Part shown: piece after piece, positions 21,798 to 32,315 of the stretch
How positions within the stretch are numbered: position 1 is the first letter of the stretch
Layout of the letters: every line of letters starts with the position of its first letter
From: Planoprotostelium fungivorum
Lineage: Eukaryota > Evosea > Variosea > Cavosteliida > Cavosteliaceae
Reading direction: 5' to 3'
Assembly (NCBI GenBank): GCA_003024175.1
Contig: MDYQ01000024.1
Location: forward strand, 124,001 to 188,000
Length of the DNA stretch: 64,000 nt
Position numbers and translations under genes: made by a program
The notes under the pieces: generated by a model
What the model was told of the DNA's origin: nothing
What the model saw: only the letters and a program-made list of their open reading frames with translations
The model's database searches: none

Positions 21798-22925
21798 TTA
21801 TATCTGTGAGTCTCTTCTGAACGAATCTAAATGTTCCTGCTCTTCGTCCGTAAACTGTCCTTTTGGAACGAACGGGACGTTTTCGTAGTCAAAATTGTCG
21901 TCTAATTCGAAGCTTTCAACCGGGTCAGTGAAGAGTTGGTGTGGATCAATGTCCTTCATGGGTGGGAAATCAGGCATCGGTCTCTTGGGTTGTTCTTCGG
22001 TATCGTTCATCAGCAGTGACGCCAGATCATCTCGTGGTGTCTGGGCAGTGTCAGCAAAGGTGACGGTCGTGGATGAAGTGTGAGCACCTCTTCCTTCTCG
22101 GTCTGGGAGGATGATGGTTCTTTCTTGTTCTTACCGATGGCTTCTTTCATCTGATCTTCCAATTTCTTCTCGGATAAATGGCCTTTGGGTATGTCTTCTC
22201 CGTCGTCGTCATCGATTAGACATGGATCGTGGTCAGGGTACTGCACCTTCCCCGCCGACACCTTTCCTATGTCAATCATTTCTCTTCGTACGGATAATCA
22301 CCGAGACAGATGGCTCGTATGAGACGTTGTCATCATCGTCGTCTTCAACAAAGTTATCCGACTATAAGATGTTATGATCGTGCACATTTCTTCCACTCAC
22401 TTGGAGTCTATTGTACAAATCTCGTTGATCTAAAATAGAACCGACAACTCCATCACCGACCACCTCTGTCTCTTCTTCTTGGACCATCTCGACCTGTTTC
22501 TGTCAAGAGAAGCTGGTATGTTATCGAAGCTCACTTTGTTTCTCGATACGATCGACACGATATTACGATTCTCTGATGACGCCGTCGTGGGGGCGGTCAC
22601 TGCGATGTCTTTCACCTCTTCAATTTCGACTGATGGAATGGTCCCGAAGCTCTTTGTAACGACAGCCTCAACTCTATCTAACCTCGGCTGAGAGGTTCTG
22701 AATAAGGTTGCGAATTCAGCTCGAGTCTGTTGCAGCTCTCCTGCAGTGAATAGGTTCTATGTGGTTCAGTCCATCGAGCCATCGTGTTTCAATCACCAGG
22801 GCCTCTTTCACTTTATCATCTTCGATAGCAGACCTTTTTGCAGTTTGCTTTGGAATTTTGACCCTCTGAGGCATGTCTGTTGGCCGATCCTTGCTCTGCA
22901 TCGTCTCAATTTGCTTTTCGTACAA
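21798..22925 (-). CDS. Unidentified acidic protein
   Basis: Minus-strand exons read as one protein: Met at 22925 with a Lys/Gln-rich start (YEKQIETMQSKDRP), RAEFATLFRTSQPRLDRVEA, ILDQRDLYNRLQ, SDNFVEDDDDDNVSYEPSVS, YPDHDPCLIDDDDGEDIPKG, then HQLFTDPVESFELDDNFDYE and VPFVPKGQFTDEEQEHLDSF. It ends RRDSQI and a stop at 21798-21800. It is strongly acidic, with no membrane segment or catalytic motif, and about five short introns. The acidic, largely disordered make-up would suit an adaptor or scaffold. I do not recognise the family. It converges on the CCDC24-like gene with under 100 bp between stops. Confidence 0.55.
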
Positions 22926-23148
22926 AAATATATATCGGCCGCATTTTATTCATCATCAGTTACACAGTGCTTCAGCGACGCTTTCTAACCATCATGCATT
23001 TGCTGGTGTAATTTCATTATGTTAATGAGGTACGGGGGTGTTCAAGGGTGCAATGGTTTCTCCACAACCAGGTCACGTGATATGCTTAATTCAATGGGCA
23101 ACAGGACAAAAGCTCCAAGGTCGCCGATCGGGTAGCACCGACGGCCGG

Positions 23149-25104
23149 ATGGAGGACGAGCCCGACGAGAAGTCTTCTCTATTATCAGAGACATCGGAAG
23201 ATGAAGGAGCTGGATCGCTAAAGACGATACATACGCAAGGGGAGGCGATGATGGATCTGATCCCTCTCGGACGCTTCCATTTCTATCTTCTCTTTCTGTG
23301 TGGTCTGGGCTGGATGCAGGGTGATAGAAACATCCTGAATCATTCTGAGAATCGTAGACAATCTTTGGACGAGAGTCATAGGCGATTCGATGGACATCAT
23401 CCAAAGGCATTTTGGCGTGGGTTATCGATAATCGATGCTCGGCTCAAGTATCAAGATCTCTGAAGACCTTGTTGGACTCTTACCAAGCATTCAATTCACC
23501 GGAATGTGTATAGGATCTTTCGTTTGGGGATGGTCGAGTGATCGATTCGGCAGGAAGAGCACCTTCATTCTCACGCTACTTGTGGGAGGTGAACATCACT
23601 GTCTATAGACAAGTGAATCATTCGAGCAGGTACGTTCGGGATCTTAGCAGCCTTAGCACCTAATTATGCCACCATCACCATCGCTCTATTTTTTGTCGGT
23701 TTTGGAGCAGGAGGTAATTTGGCTGTCGTGAGTGATTTGATCGTCACATCATGATCTAATCATGCATCATCAGGATGGCTCCGTCTTTTCCGAGTTCTTA
23801 CCGAGAAAGAGGAGAGGCCAGATGATGGTGTTGCTCTCAACCTTCTGGGCATTAGGGTCTATCGTCGCCTCTACCTGCAGCTACTTGATCCTCCCTCGTT
23901 GGACTCAACCAGGTGATGATGTCATCCGCATGCGAGATGAAACACGACTCATCATCTTTAGACATCGGTTGGAGAATCCTCCTGGCCATTCCGAGCTGCT
24001 CCTCCATCTTGGTCGGTCTCCTGCGTCTCACCTTCGTAGAGTCACCCGCTTATTTGATTCGTAAATATCCAATGGATAAGGTGGTAGAGAATATGAACAT
24101 CGTAGCCAAGAGGAACGGAACCTCCACCGTCTTCACACCGGACATGTTGGAGAGATTTCTACCCCAGAATCAACCGAAGGAGAAGAGAGGGGTGAGCGAG
24201 TTCTCCCGCATCGCGTGTGGTACGGCTGCGAGACGAGATGGACTCAAATCGATGGAAGGTACCTAAGCTGAAGAGATTGACGACGCGGCCACTTTTATGG
24301 ACGACTCTCCTTGTTTGGTCTTTCTGGTGGTTCACCAATTTTGGTTTCACAGGTGTATATGATTTAATCTATTTTATTGTTCGTGACGATGTCTCATCTT
24401 AGAGTGACTTCTCATCGTCTTCAGGTTTCAATCTGTTCCTTCCCAAACTTCTTCAATTGAAGCACAATGAGAGGGCCAGTGACAGTTATCTCCACACTCT
24501 CATCTACAATCTGGCAGGTGTTCCAGGCTCATTAGTGGGCGCCATTATGGTGATGACATCTGTGAGAGAGAGAGGTGACATCCACAGGTGGAATCCTTCC
24601 TCGGTAGAAAATGGACCATGACGTCATGTTGCATCATCGCGGGTGTCCTGATGATCGCGTTCAACTTCATCAGCTCCCTCGACAGCATGGTGATGTCTTT
24701 GTGTCTCATCTATGCTCACAAAAATAAGGTTCCCACCATCTCTTGCATCTGTGCCATCAACTTCTTCTCACAGATCATGTATGCAGCCTATTACACATAC
24801 ACGCCGGAGGTAGATCATCTACATCGTTGTAGATGAATGTCGAATGAGTTTAGGTCTTCCCCACGGCGGCGAGAGCGACAGGGGTGGGGTTGTCTTCCTT
24901 CTTTGGAAAATTGGCGGGAATCATCGCTCCTCTATTGATCGGTTGGCTGTTGGGGATCGATGTGGTCATCGTCTTGTGGTTGGATTTCGCCATGATGTTG
25001 ACGGGTGCGATCTGCATGGTGAGCGAACAGATGAATAGGTGGCGGAGCTGATGGAAACTCAGGCACTCTTACCCATCGAAACGAAGGGAAGACAGATGAG
25101 CTGA
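23149..25104 (+). CDS. Major facilitator superfamily transporter, SV2/SVOP type
   Basis: A twelve-helix secondary transporter of the sugar-porter/synaptic-vesicle-2-like branch. The N-terminus is acidic with a dileucine (EKSSLLSETSEDE), then GRFHFYLLFLCGLGWM (helix 1). The central signature follows: LLPSIQFTGMCIGSFVWGWS with DRFGRKSTFILTLL, the MFS motif between helices 2 and 3. Next comes FFVGFGAGGNLAV, then FSEFLPRKRRGQMMVLLSTF, the SV2/SVOP-type loop. The second half has LLWTTLLVWSFWWFTNFGFT, NLAGVPGSLVGAIMVESFLG followed by RKWTMTS, and YTYTPEVFPTAARATGVGLS, typical of SVOP relatives. It ends LPIETKGRQMS at TGA 25102-25104. About nine introns; the one at about 24809-24853 holds a near-perfect copy of the CTACAACG palindrome. 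The substrate cannot be told from sequence. Confidence 0.85.
24816..24835. repeat. Near-perfect CATCTACA...TGTAGATG palindrome in a transporter intron
   Basis: CATCTACATCGTTGTAGATG differs at one position from the perfect 20-mer at 2546-2565, 22 kb away in an unrelated gene. It sits in the middle of a short intron between the YTYTPEV exon and the FPTAARATG exon. Confidence 0.75.
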
Positions 25105-25377
25105 GATGGAACATGCACGGAAGGAATCTCAGATATCCAGGCCCAAGAGGCCCTATAAGCACAAATCTGAGATACTGTTGATAAAGAACGTGGCCGTCTG
25201 TGTTTCTCATGAGAAAAGAACTGTCTCGAGTGTCACAGTAGAACCCATCTAGATGCCATCAAGATTGCATTTTTGTACGGATAATGCCCGTTCTTTGAAA
25301 GTTGCATGGCAACGATCTCATCTACAACGGCAAGGCAATATACCACCTGTCATATATCAAGATTTCGATGAGTTTTG

Positions 25378-27034
25378 ATGCGAATAATTACATCCTCTTC
25401 CTGTGGTTTGTCACAGAGACCTCGCCTCTATAGCTTTCGCTCCCGTCTAGCCATTCTGCATTGCTACGGATGCAGACAGGAGGTCGTTCATCCATCTGAA
25501 CAACCACCTGCCCTCCACCTCCAATGCGGTCTGTGCACATGACTGGATCGCACCCCACATTTCCAACAAAGTCGCACTTTCAGGGAGGTGAGTTGAGAAT
25601 TATGCAGCAGAGCCAGAGAGCTCATTTGTTTAGAGGAACACTGCTCTGATTCTGAGATGGAAGATGTTGGAAGGATGAGGGTTGTCAGCTGGCAGGGTGA
25701 TGTTTCTTCACATCATTACGACGACTGTTGACACAACATTAGGTTCGAGATTGGTCAGCTCACTCGAACTCCAGACCATGTTCCGAGAGTTGTTTCAGGA
25801 CACAACCCTCGAAAAGAGAGAGGTGAGCGCATCACAGAAACAATCAAGAGATTTGACACGATGATAATCAGATGTCCTTTGCAGACTTGAATAGAAAACA
25901 GTCTAGATTCGTTTCAAAATGTGCCACAGAGCACGGGCTCCACGTAGAAAAGAGTTTCCTCACCTTACGTGTATCACGATCAGGTCACGTGAGTCACATA
26001 ACACCTGCCCACCTATCATGCTGATGCAAACAGCACCGTCACAAGTCTAACATCCAGATGTCGGAGATCATCGAAGGATTCTTATACCTCGGCTCAGCCA
26101 ACAACCTCAACGACAATCTTACCATGCAAGCGAAGAAGATCAAGAGGGTAGTGAACTGCGCCAGAGAGTTTAAACAGAACATGCCTCATTTTAACACGAT
26201 ATCCACAAATTGGGAGGATAAAGAAGCACAGAACATTATGGAGGCTTTTGAAGAGATCTTCCAGTTCATAGGTCAGAGTTCGAAATGTGTTAAATTCTAG
26301 ATCTGACTCTGAAGTAGATGAGGCCAAGGGACTTAACGAACCTGTTTTCATCCATTGCATGCTGGGAAAGAGTCGTTCAGCAGCTCTCGTCATCGCATAC
26401 ATGATGAGGTGATCATAGATCAACCAACATGCGTGATGTGTTGAGTGGAAGTTAATTCATCACAGGTCACAAGGCATGAGCTTGAAGTCTGCCTTTCATC
26501 ATGTGCGATCGAAGAGAATCATCATCAAGCCAAACAACGGGTGATTTTATTTTGTTTTATTTTCCACTGAAAGCTGCAGTTTCATGAAACAACTCATCAC
26601 ATACGAGAGGACCATTACGGGAGAGACCACGTTCAGCATGAGCGACTATATTGACTTCTTTCACCCAAAAGTCTCGTTTGTGGACATTTTCAAGACAAAC
26701 GCCAACATGTTTTATCAACGGCGGTTTGATTCTGAATTCTTTCAAAGTCAATACACCAAGATATTCAAGGTCAGTTCGGTTTCGTGTGATGATCACCGAT
26801 GATGACATGATGCAGGATCAGATCGTGCAACCGAAAGACATCGGAACGTTCATCATGATGGTGTCGATGAACGTGAACCAAGACAAAGAGTTGATCACGG
26901 AACTCTACTCGATGCAGTTACAGATGACAGACATCAGTCAATCACTGGCTAACGGATGCAAAGATTTTTTCAATCAGAAGATGAAGACCAATCAGGAGAC
27001 GATTGCGAACGATATGAATGTACATTCTTTATAA
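25378..27034 (+). CDS. Dual-specificity phosphatase with an N-terminal cysteine cluster
   Basis: The core is a dual-specificity (tyrosine/serine-threonine) phosphatase: IEGFLYLGSANNLND, VVNCAREFKQNMPHFNTIS, then PVFIHCMLGKSRSAALVIAY. The last is the HCxxGxxR active site, with Cys and Arg both present. Upstream exons, joined by short introns, give LHCYGCRQEVVHP, LQCGL joined to RARELICLEEHC (a possible zinc-binding cluster), then LVSSLELQTMFRELFQDTTL and MSFADLNRKQSRFVSKC. The region after the phosphatase is helical and ends NDMNVHSL with TAA 27032-27034. The join near 25540-25602 is the weakest. If it is wrong, the gene starts nearer 25700 or at the Met of MSEIIEGF at 26058. Substrate unknown. 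Confidence 0.7.
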
Positions 27035-27098
27035 ATTATGTATCAAGTTTTTCTTTCCATCTATAACGATGTCGCGATGATCGTGATGAGCGATGCGA

Positions 27099-28309
27099 TC
27101 ACGCACGCCCTTTTATCGATTCTGTCTTCTCTTCCAACCACGAGAATATCTCAGATCCAATCTTCTCGTATTCCATGTCCAAAAATCCATCGTGACCGAC
27201 TCCCTCGATGATCACTGGTGTTGTGTGATACACTTGTGACGTCTCCGTCCATACCTATACTTCTATCAGCATCGGTGATCACAATGACGATCGTCATGAT
27301 CGATCACCTTCTCATTGATGATCTTATCCTCCGATGCACAAAAGACTCCGATTCGATTTTGTAAGGGTGAATCTGGGTGGGTGGCCACACGAACAGCAGC
27401 CTCTCTTCCACCTTTAAAGACGTTCTTCACGGTCAAATCCAGCATGGAGAACAAGGCTTCATCTTCTTCCATGAGTGAGTAAATCTTGTCCACTATCTCG
27501 TTCGGTGTTCCTTGATGGAAGAAGGCATCACGAACTAGATTCGGACTGATAGAGGTGAGATGATGTGACGATGGACGATGAGCACCTGTCGAAGATAGTC
27601 TTCGGTCGCATTCCTATGATGCTACCGATGGTCGCCAGGTGATGTCGGTGATACCAATTGGACAGCCACGTGGTCTGTGGGCCGATGGGTGAGAAGGAGA
27701 AGAGGAGAAGGAGGGCAGCTGGAGGAACACCTCCTGTCCATGATTGATTCGAGACGAATCTTTGAACTAATTGGATCGTCAGAGGAGAAGAGATCAGAGA
27801 CCTCACCGACAGCTCCTCCCATGGAATGGCCCACGAGAATGTATGGGATGAGTTTGCCATTTCGAATGAAGAGGTGCCTGGCTGGGTCAATCGAATGGAT
27901 GATGCAGTGGTGTCAACACCTGACGGCGTCTTCGACATCACGTGAGAGAGTGGTGAGTGTGACTGCGTCATAACCACTACTCCTCCAGCTGTTTCCATGA
28001 TTTCGGAGACTGACAGCAAACGATTCGATGCCCCTCTCCTGCATTTTGTCACTCATAAACAGTCGATAAACTCACCTGTAGGTAGTCTTGCAACAGACCG
28101 AAACACCAAGCAGCATGGAAGGCGCCATGAATGAACAAAACTGGAGGTGAAGTCGAATTCTCAACAGGTGCATGGATGCATTCCAACAAACGTCTGTTGT
28201 CTGATTTGTGAGGAATGGCTATCAATCTTTGTCTGGCGGATGGCTTCCTTGAGAAACAAGGGTGACTCAGGTGTGTAGTGATGGCTTGCGGTGTGAATGA
28301 TTTCAACAT
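27099..28309 (-). CDS. Alpha/beta hydrolase
   Basis: A serine hydrolase or lipase-like enzyme. After a basic Ser/Thr-rich N-terminus that could be an organelle-targeting peptide, the exon near 28085-28200 has PPVLFIHGAFHAAWCFGLLQ (oxyanion-hole HG motif). IESFAVSLRNHGNSW follows, then ILVGHSMGGAVG (about 27810-27840), the nucleophile elbow GHSMGG. The C-terminal exons give IGVFCASEDKII (the acid strand, with Glu/Asp) and VIIEGVGHDGFLDMEY, which supplies the catalytic His. Stop TGA 27099-27101. Family members include epoxide hydrolases, lipases and esterases; the substrate is unknown. Introns are rich in GATCATCG-type steps. Confidence 0.8.
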
Positions 28310-28552
28310 GATCGAGGTGATGTGGTCTTTGCTCGCATGTCACGATATGTAATAGTTTTGTGTCGGATGTCTTTCGATATCAAAATCATATTTGTTCAAA
28401 CAAGAGAAAGGTTGGGCTATTGGTATAATCCTGAAAGACTGCATTGATCCCTCAAAGAAAGGATGGTCGCGAGCATTGTCGTTATAACGAAATAATAAGC
28501 CAAAATTTGGGCTTGATCTACAAGCCAGACGAGCCACAAGGCGGGCGATGTG

Positions 28553-29570
28553 ATGGCGAAAGGCAAGCTCCCATGGAGTAAGAAGACGAAGTTAGAACCT
28601 GGCGTGGTCTATCTCAAGCATTATCCGTCTAAAGGAAGAGCTATTCCGACGGAGTGAGGCATCCATCTTCATCCAGCCTTGACATCGCTATAGACGAGCA
28701 GACGATTGGGATCCGAAGACCCAGATCTTCTGTGAAAGATACAAATCAGGATTGTATGTATACATCAGATGATGTCATATTCATCAACACAGGGTAACAG
28801 AGCAGCTACCCAAGGCAGAAAAGGTTCTCGTTGTCGGCGACTCTGCTTGTGGCAAAACCGGTCTCATTCAGAGATACTGCAAACAGAGCCACACGGAAAA
28901 GTATACCGCTACCGTGGGCGGTGACTTCAACTTCCAACCGTACTCCATATTTGGTGTCAAGTTTGAACTCCACTTGTGAGTGATCGTCATGCAAGCCTTT
29001 CATGACCTTGAACAGCTGGGAGGTAGGAGGTAAGAAGGAAGTGAAACAAGTATCACAGCAGATGTACGGCGGCGCATCAGCAGTCATCTTGTGTTTCTCT
29101 CTGGGGGAAGAGAGGTCCCTCCACCATGTCGCCGAGTGGCTCAACGATGTGAAGAAGGAGAACGCAGCAGATCCGGCCGTGTTTCTGGTCGGAAACAAGA
29201 GCGACTCGTTCGTGAGTTCCCATCAACCATTTACGTGTGGATTGTGATCCGGCACAGCACATGGTCACCGATGAATCAGCTGAGACGGTTGCTCTGGACA
29301 TCAAGGCGGAATATTTCGAGACGAGCGGTCGAACAGGTGTGGGAATTGAAAGACATCGTCATGACGATGGAGTAGACAGTGGCGTCTCTGAGGTCTTTGA
29401 GAGATTGGCTGCAGTTATCTTCGAGAGATCTGTGAGAGAATTTCTGAAGGTTCATACGACCGAGAATGAGGTGATCGAGGCGATGTTAGCGCAAGGTGAG
29501 ATGATGAGCTTGAGATGATGCGATTTAGACAACAATAGGTCACGAGAAAGAGAAATGCAACCTGATGTGA
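28553..29570 (+). CDS. Rab34/36-like small GTPase with atypical switch II
   Basis: A small GTPase closest to Rab34/Rab36. Seen: KVLVVGDSACGKTGLIQRYC (P-loop GDSACGKT), TATVGGDFNF (switch I region with its Thr), ILCFSLGEERSLHHVAEWLN, VFLVGNKSDS (the NKxD base-recognition motif), and FERLAAVIFERSVREFLKV. The last parallels the Rab34/36 C-terminal block FSRVAALAFEQSV. The usual DTAGQE of switch II is replaced by WEVGGKKE, which removes both the magnesium-binding Asp and the catalytic Gln, so intrinsic hydrolysis is expected to be weak. The C-terminus is KEKCNLM, a CaaX-type prenylation box rather than the CC/CXC of most Rabs. Start ATG 28553; stop TGA 29568-29570; five or six introns. Rab34 is needed for intracellular ciliogenesis in animals. 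The next gene encodes an MSS4-like Rab chaperone. Confidence 0.75.
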
Positions 29571-29858
29571 CACGACGATGGAGGAGATCACGTCAACCAG
29601 ACACCTGGACACGGTGCCTCAGTGGTCGACCGTTTTGAATTACAAGTAAAGTGTATAATATATCGTGATCATTTGGTGAATAGGACTTCTTGATCAAGAT
29701 CACACGTCGCCCATTACAGGATTGAATTGTCTTGGAATCCGACAATCTTGCAATTAGCTTCTTTTGATCACACCGTAGACACCAGTGCTGATTCGCTAAA
29801 TGTCTGTTCAGCGTTTGGTCGAAGTATAGAGTGATCGGAGAATCGCCTATTTTTCAAC

Positions 29859-30413
29859 ATGTCCGAATCAGCAGAGACCACAATCACAGATACGCCAAGA
29901 GAGGAGACTCCTAATCCTGTGACTGAACAGACACAAGCTCAGACTTATTCTCTGGATGAAAACGGTCACAATGCTCAGTTGATTCAATGCAATTGCTGCC
30001 CCTCAAAGATGCTCAAACCAGGAACGGTTTCCTTGGTGGAGAAAGAGGTGTGCATATGGATAGAAGGTTCCTGATGTGTCCAGATCACATTACATATGTC
30101 ACGCCAGAGAAAGGACACAGACTCCAGTGAGACCGAGGTTCTACGACACTTCTGGTTCGTGAAGGTGAGACATTCCATACCTTCCCTCTTAACACCTTGA
30201 AGGACATGTTCACTTTTGAGAACATTGGCTTCACTAGAAACGTCGATACTTCTTACAAGTACCTCACTTGCGCCGACTGCGAGCAAGATGTCGTCGGTCA
30301 GTTTCATCTTCCATCTTCTATCAGCTGATCTCTTGACAGGCATACAGTTCTTGGAGGGCCCAGATACAGATGGAATGTACCTCGCCGCTAGCAGAGTTCG
30401 CTACGTCGACTAA
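29859..30413 (+). CDS. MSS4/DSS4-like Rab guanine-nucleotide exchange factor or chaperone
   Basis: MSS4 (RABIF) binds nucleotide-free Rabs of the exocytic pathway as a weak GEF or holdase. Seen: AQLIQCNCCPSKMLKPGT (zinc Cys pair in CNCC), then HFWFVKDMFTFENIGFTR, matching the animal block W.V.DMF.FENVGF. Next is YKYLTCADCEQDVVG, the second zinc pair, and IQFLEGPDTDGMYLAASRVR at the end. Zinc ligands and the Rab-contact FENIGF are all retained. Start ATG 29859, stop 30411-30413; two introns. It follows a Rab-like gene on the same strand about 290 bp downstream, and its stop is only 5 bp from the stop of the convergent gene at 30419. Confidence 0.85.
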
Positions 30414-30418
30414 ACTCT

Positions 30419-32190
30419 TTATTCCATCATCTTCCTCTGTACAAATTTGTGCAATTTAGAGAGTGAATCGCTCTTGTCGATCATCTCTCTCTGTCTGTGT
30501 GACATTCCGTACAGAACGTCTTCGTTACGATGAATAACTGCACTCTGAAGTGCTTCGAGTATCTTGCAATGCTCCTCTTGTCTCCCTTCCTTCTTCATCT
30601 CCTTCAAGATCATGTCCGCCCGAGTGATGTCATCTGTTATGTCTTAACCAAGCTGAGAGGTTCTCCTTTTTACCTGTTTGAATGCAAGCAGCAAATAGAT
30701 CGTCTAACGATAAAGAGGTGAGCACTTCTCTGTTCGCATCGCGTGACATCATGATGCAATCGACCGACCACCAATTCATCTTCAGTGCCGAATAAATCTT
30801 TCATACCTTCAGTTCTGTTCATCTATCTTCTCCTCACCTTTGCTGCTCTCTGTAGCGATTCCGCTTCTTCTTTCTTCCTATGGAGGTGTCGGTGATGGTG
30901 TCACGATGAAGCCACCATGAACTCACAATTGCTCTTCTCTTGCGATGAGATGACACATCAGGTACAAGATGATGCTCAGATCTTCACTTTCGTATTCTGA
31001 AACAGCACCGGCCACTTCGTTGAGTGCGGCCGTGATGATGTCTGTCATCTTCTCTGCCTCTGGATCTTTCGCTTGCTCTCTGTGCTCTTCACACAGAGGA
31101 GAGATCTCCACTCGGTACAATTTCTCACATTCCTCCAATAGTTCACCCAATACACCATTCCTTACTAACTGACACGTGTGAGAAATTTCATCGAAACGTT
31201 GATCGTTGTAGATGGGTGATGATGTGAGGGATGAAGATGAGGAGATCACCATGGTCAATCGATCCAAACTATCACTCGTGATGATGACATCGAGAGCATT
31301 CACGTAACACTGTACGGATAGATCGTGAGATATCCCGTAATAAATTCTCGCCAGGGCCAAGTGAGCTCTGAGGTAGATGAGTCTACCGGCAATCTTCTTC
31401 GTCTGGCCAGTTCTCTTGGCCAACTTGCAGACGATGTCGAAAGCTTCGGCAGCGGACCTCATCTGATGTTGCGAGATCAAAGCTGAGGAGAGATCATCAG
31501 AATGAAGATGGTGATGCATCGTCAGCTCACTTCTCCCCGCTTGCATGGCGGTCTTGATGCATTTGATGGGTTGTTCTTCCATGTTGGATCTACAAAAGTG
31601 AAGGCCTGCCATCGCTTGTTTCAATCCATCATCGCCTGATCGAAGTGAGATCATTCATCATGTGACGTGCAAGATGACCTTTCTCCATCTTCTTCGGTGG
31701 AGTCTTCCCGCTCTGTTTAGGTGCGTTCGACTGTCGGTTCTTCTTAACGGCCTCCTTATGCTTGGCTGATTCCTCGTGCGTCTTCAATGTCTTTTCATTG
31801 GCAAAGGATTTCTTGCAAAGGGAACAATTGTATCGTTCATCGGAGGGACTAGAGATTGAGGGAGAGAGAGGTGAAGTTCTGATGGGGGATTGGATTGGCG
31901 TCTGATGATTTCGGATGGGAGTTGTGGATCTGAGTTAGTTATCGAAGAACGAAGGGGCTGTATACCTTGTTGGTGTCACTGGATTGGGTTGTGGTATCGT
32001 CGGTGCCATTCTTCCCTTCTTACAAAGAGGCTCTATATCGAACGATTGGAGATCTTTTTCAGGATCAATTACCTCTAAAGTGATGATCCACTGCTATCTC
32101 ACAATTGTATCCCATCAGTGAAGGAGGACATGTTTCGGGAAGATGAGATAGTACAGCATAGACATCCAATGGTTGTCTCATCTGATCCAT
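30419..32190 (-). CDS. C2H2 zinc-finger protein with helical repeats
   Basis: The N-terminus reads MDQMRQPLDVYAVLSHLPET, with a 40-bp intron (about 32034-32073) joining HHFRE to PLCKKGRMAPTIPQ. A Pro/Ser-rich linker leads to one C2H2 finger, YNCSLCKKSFANEKTLKTHE with AKH, of the matrin/JAZ type seen in RNA-binding proteins. After a basic linker the long middle part is helical, with TPR-like spacing: GLKQAMAGLHFCRSNMEE, SAAEAFDIVCKLAKRTG, RAHLALARIYYGISHDL. A further block is AEKMTDIITAALNEVAGAVS, and the last exon is charged (MKKEGRQEEHCKILEALQ). Stop 30419-30421. Fungi and plants have similar single-finger proteins of unknown role; no orthologue is asserted. Confidence 0.65.
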
Positions 32191-32315
32191 GGTTGACATC
32201 TGATGTGATGTGATTCAATCGCATCATGATGATCGTCTACAAACGTCAACTAGTGCAGAGGAATCCATTCGTTCCTGCCGGAGCACTGTGTGACCTCTCT
32301 TCTTCTGTAGCATTA

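Noticed and set aside
25983-25998. CACGTG boxes as transcription-factor sites
   Set aside because: CACGTG occurs at several places (about 1632, 4207, 9609, 23084, 25985, 38368), often inside introns or next to donors, with no consistent promoter position.
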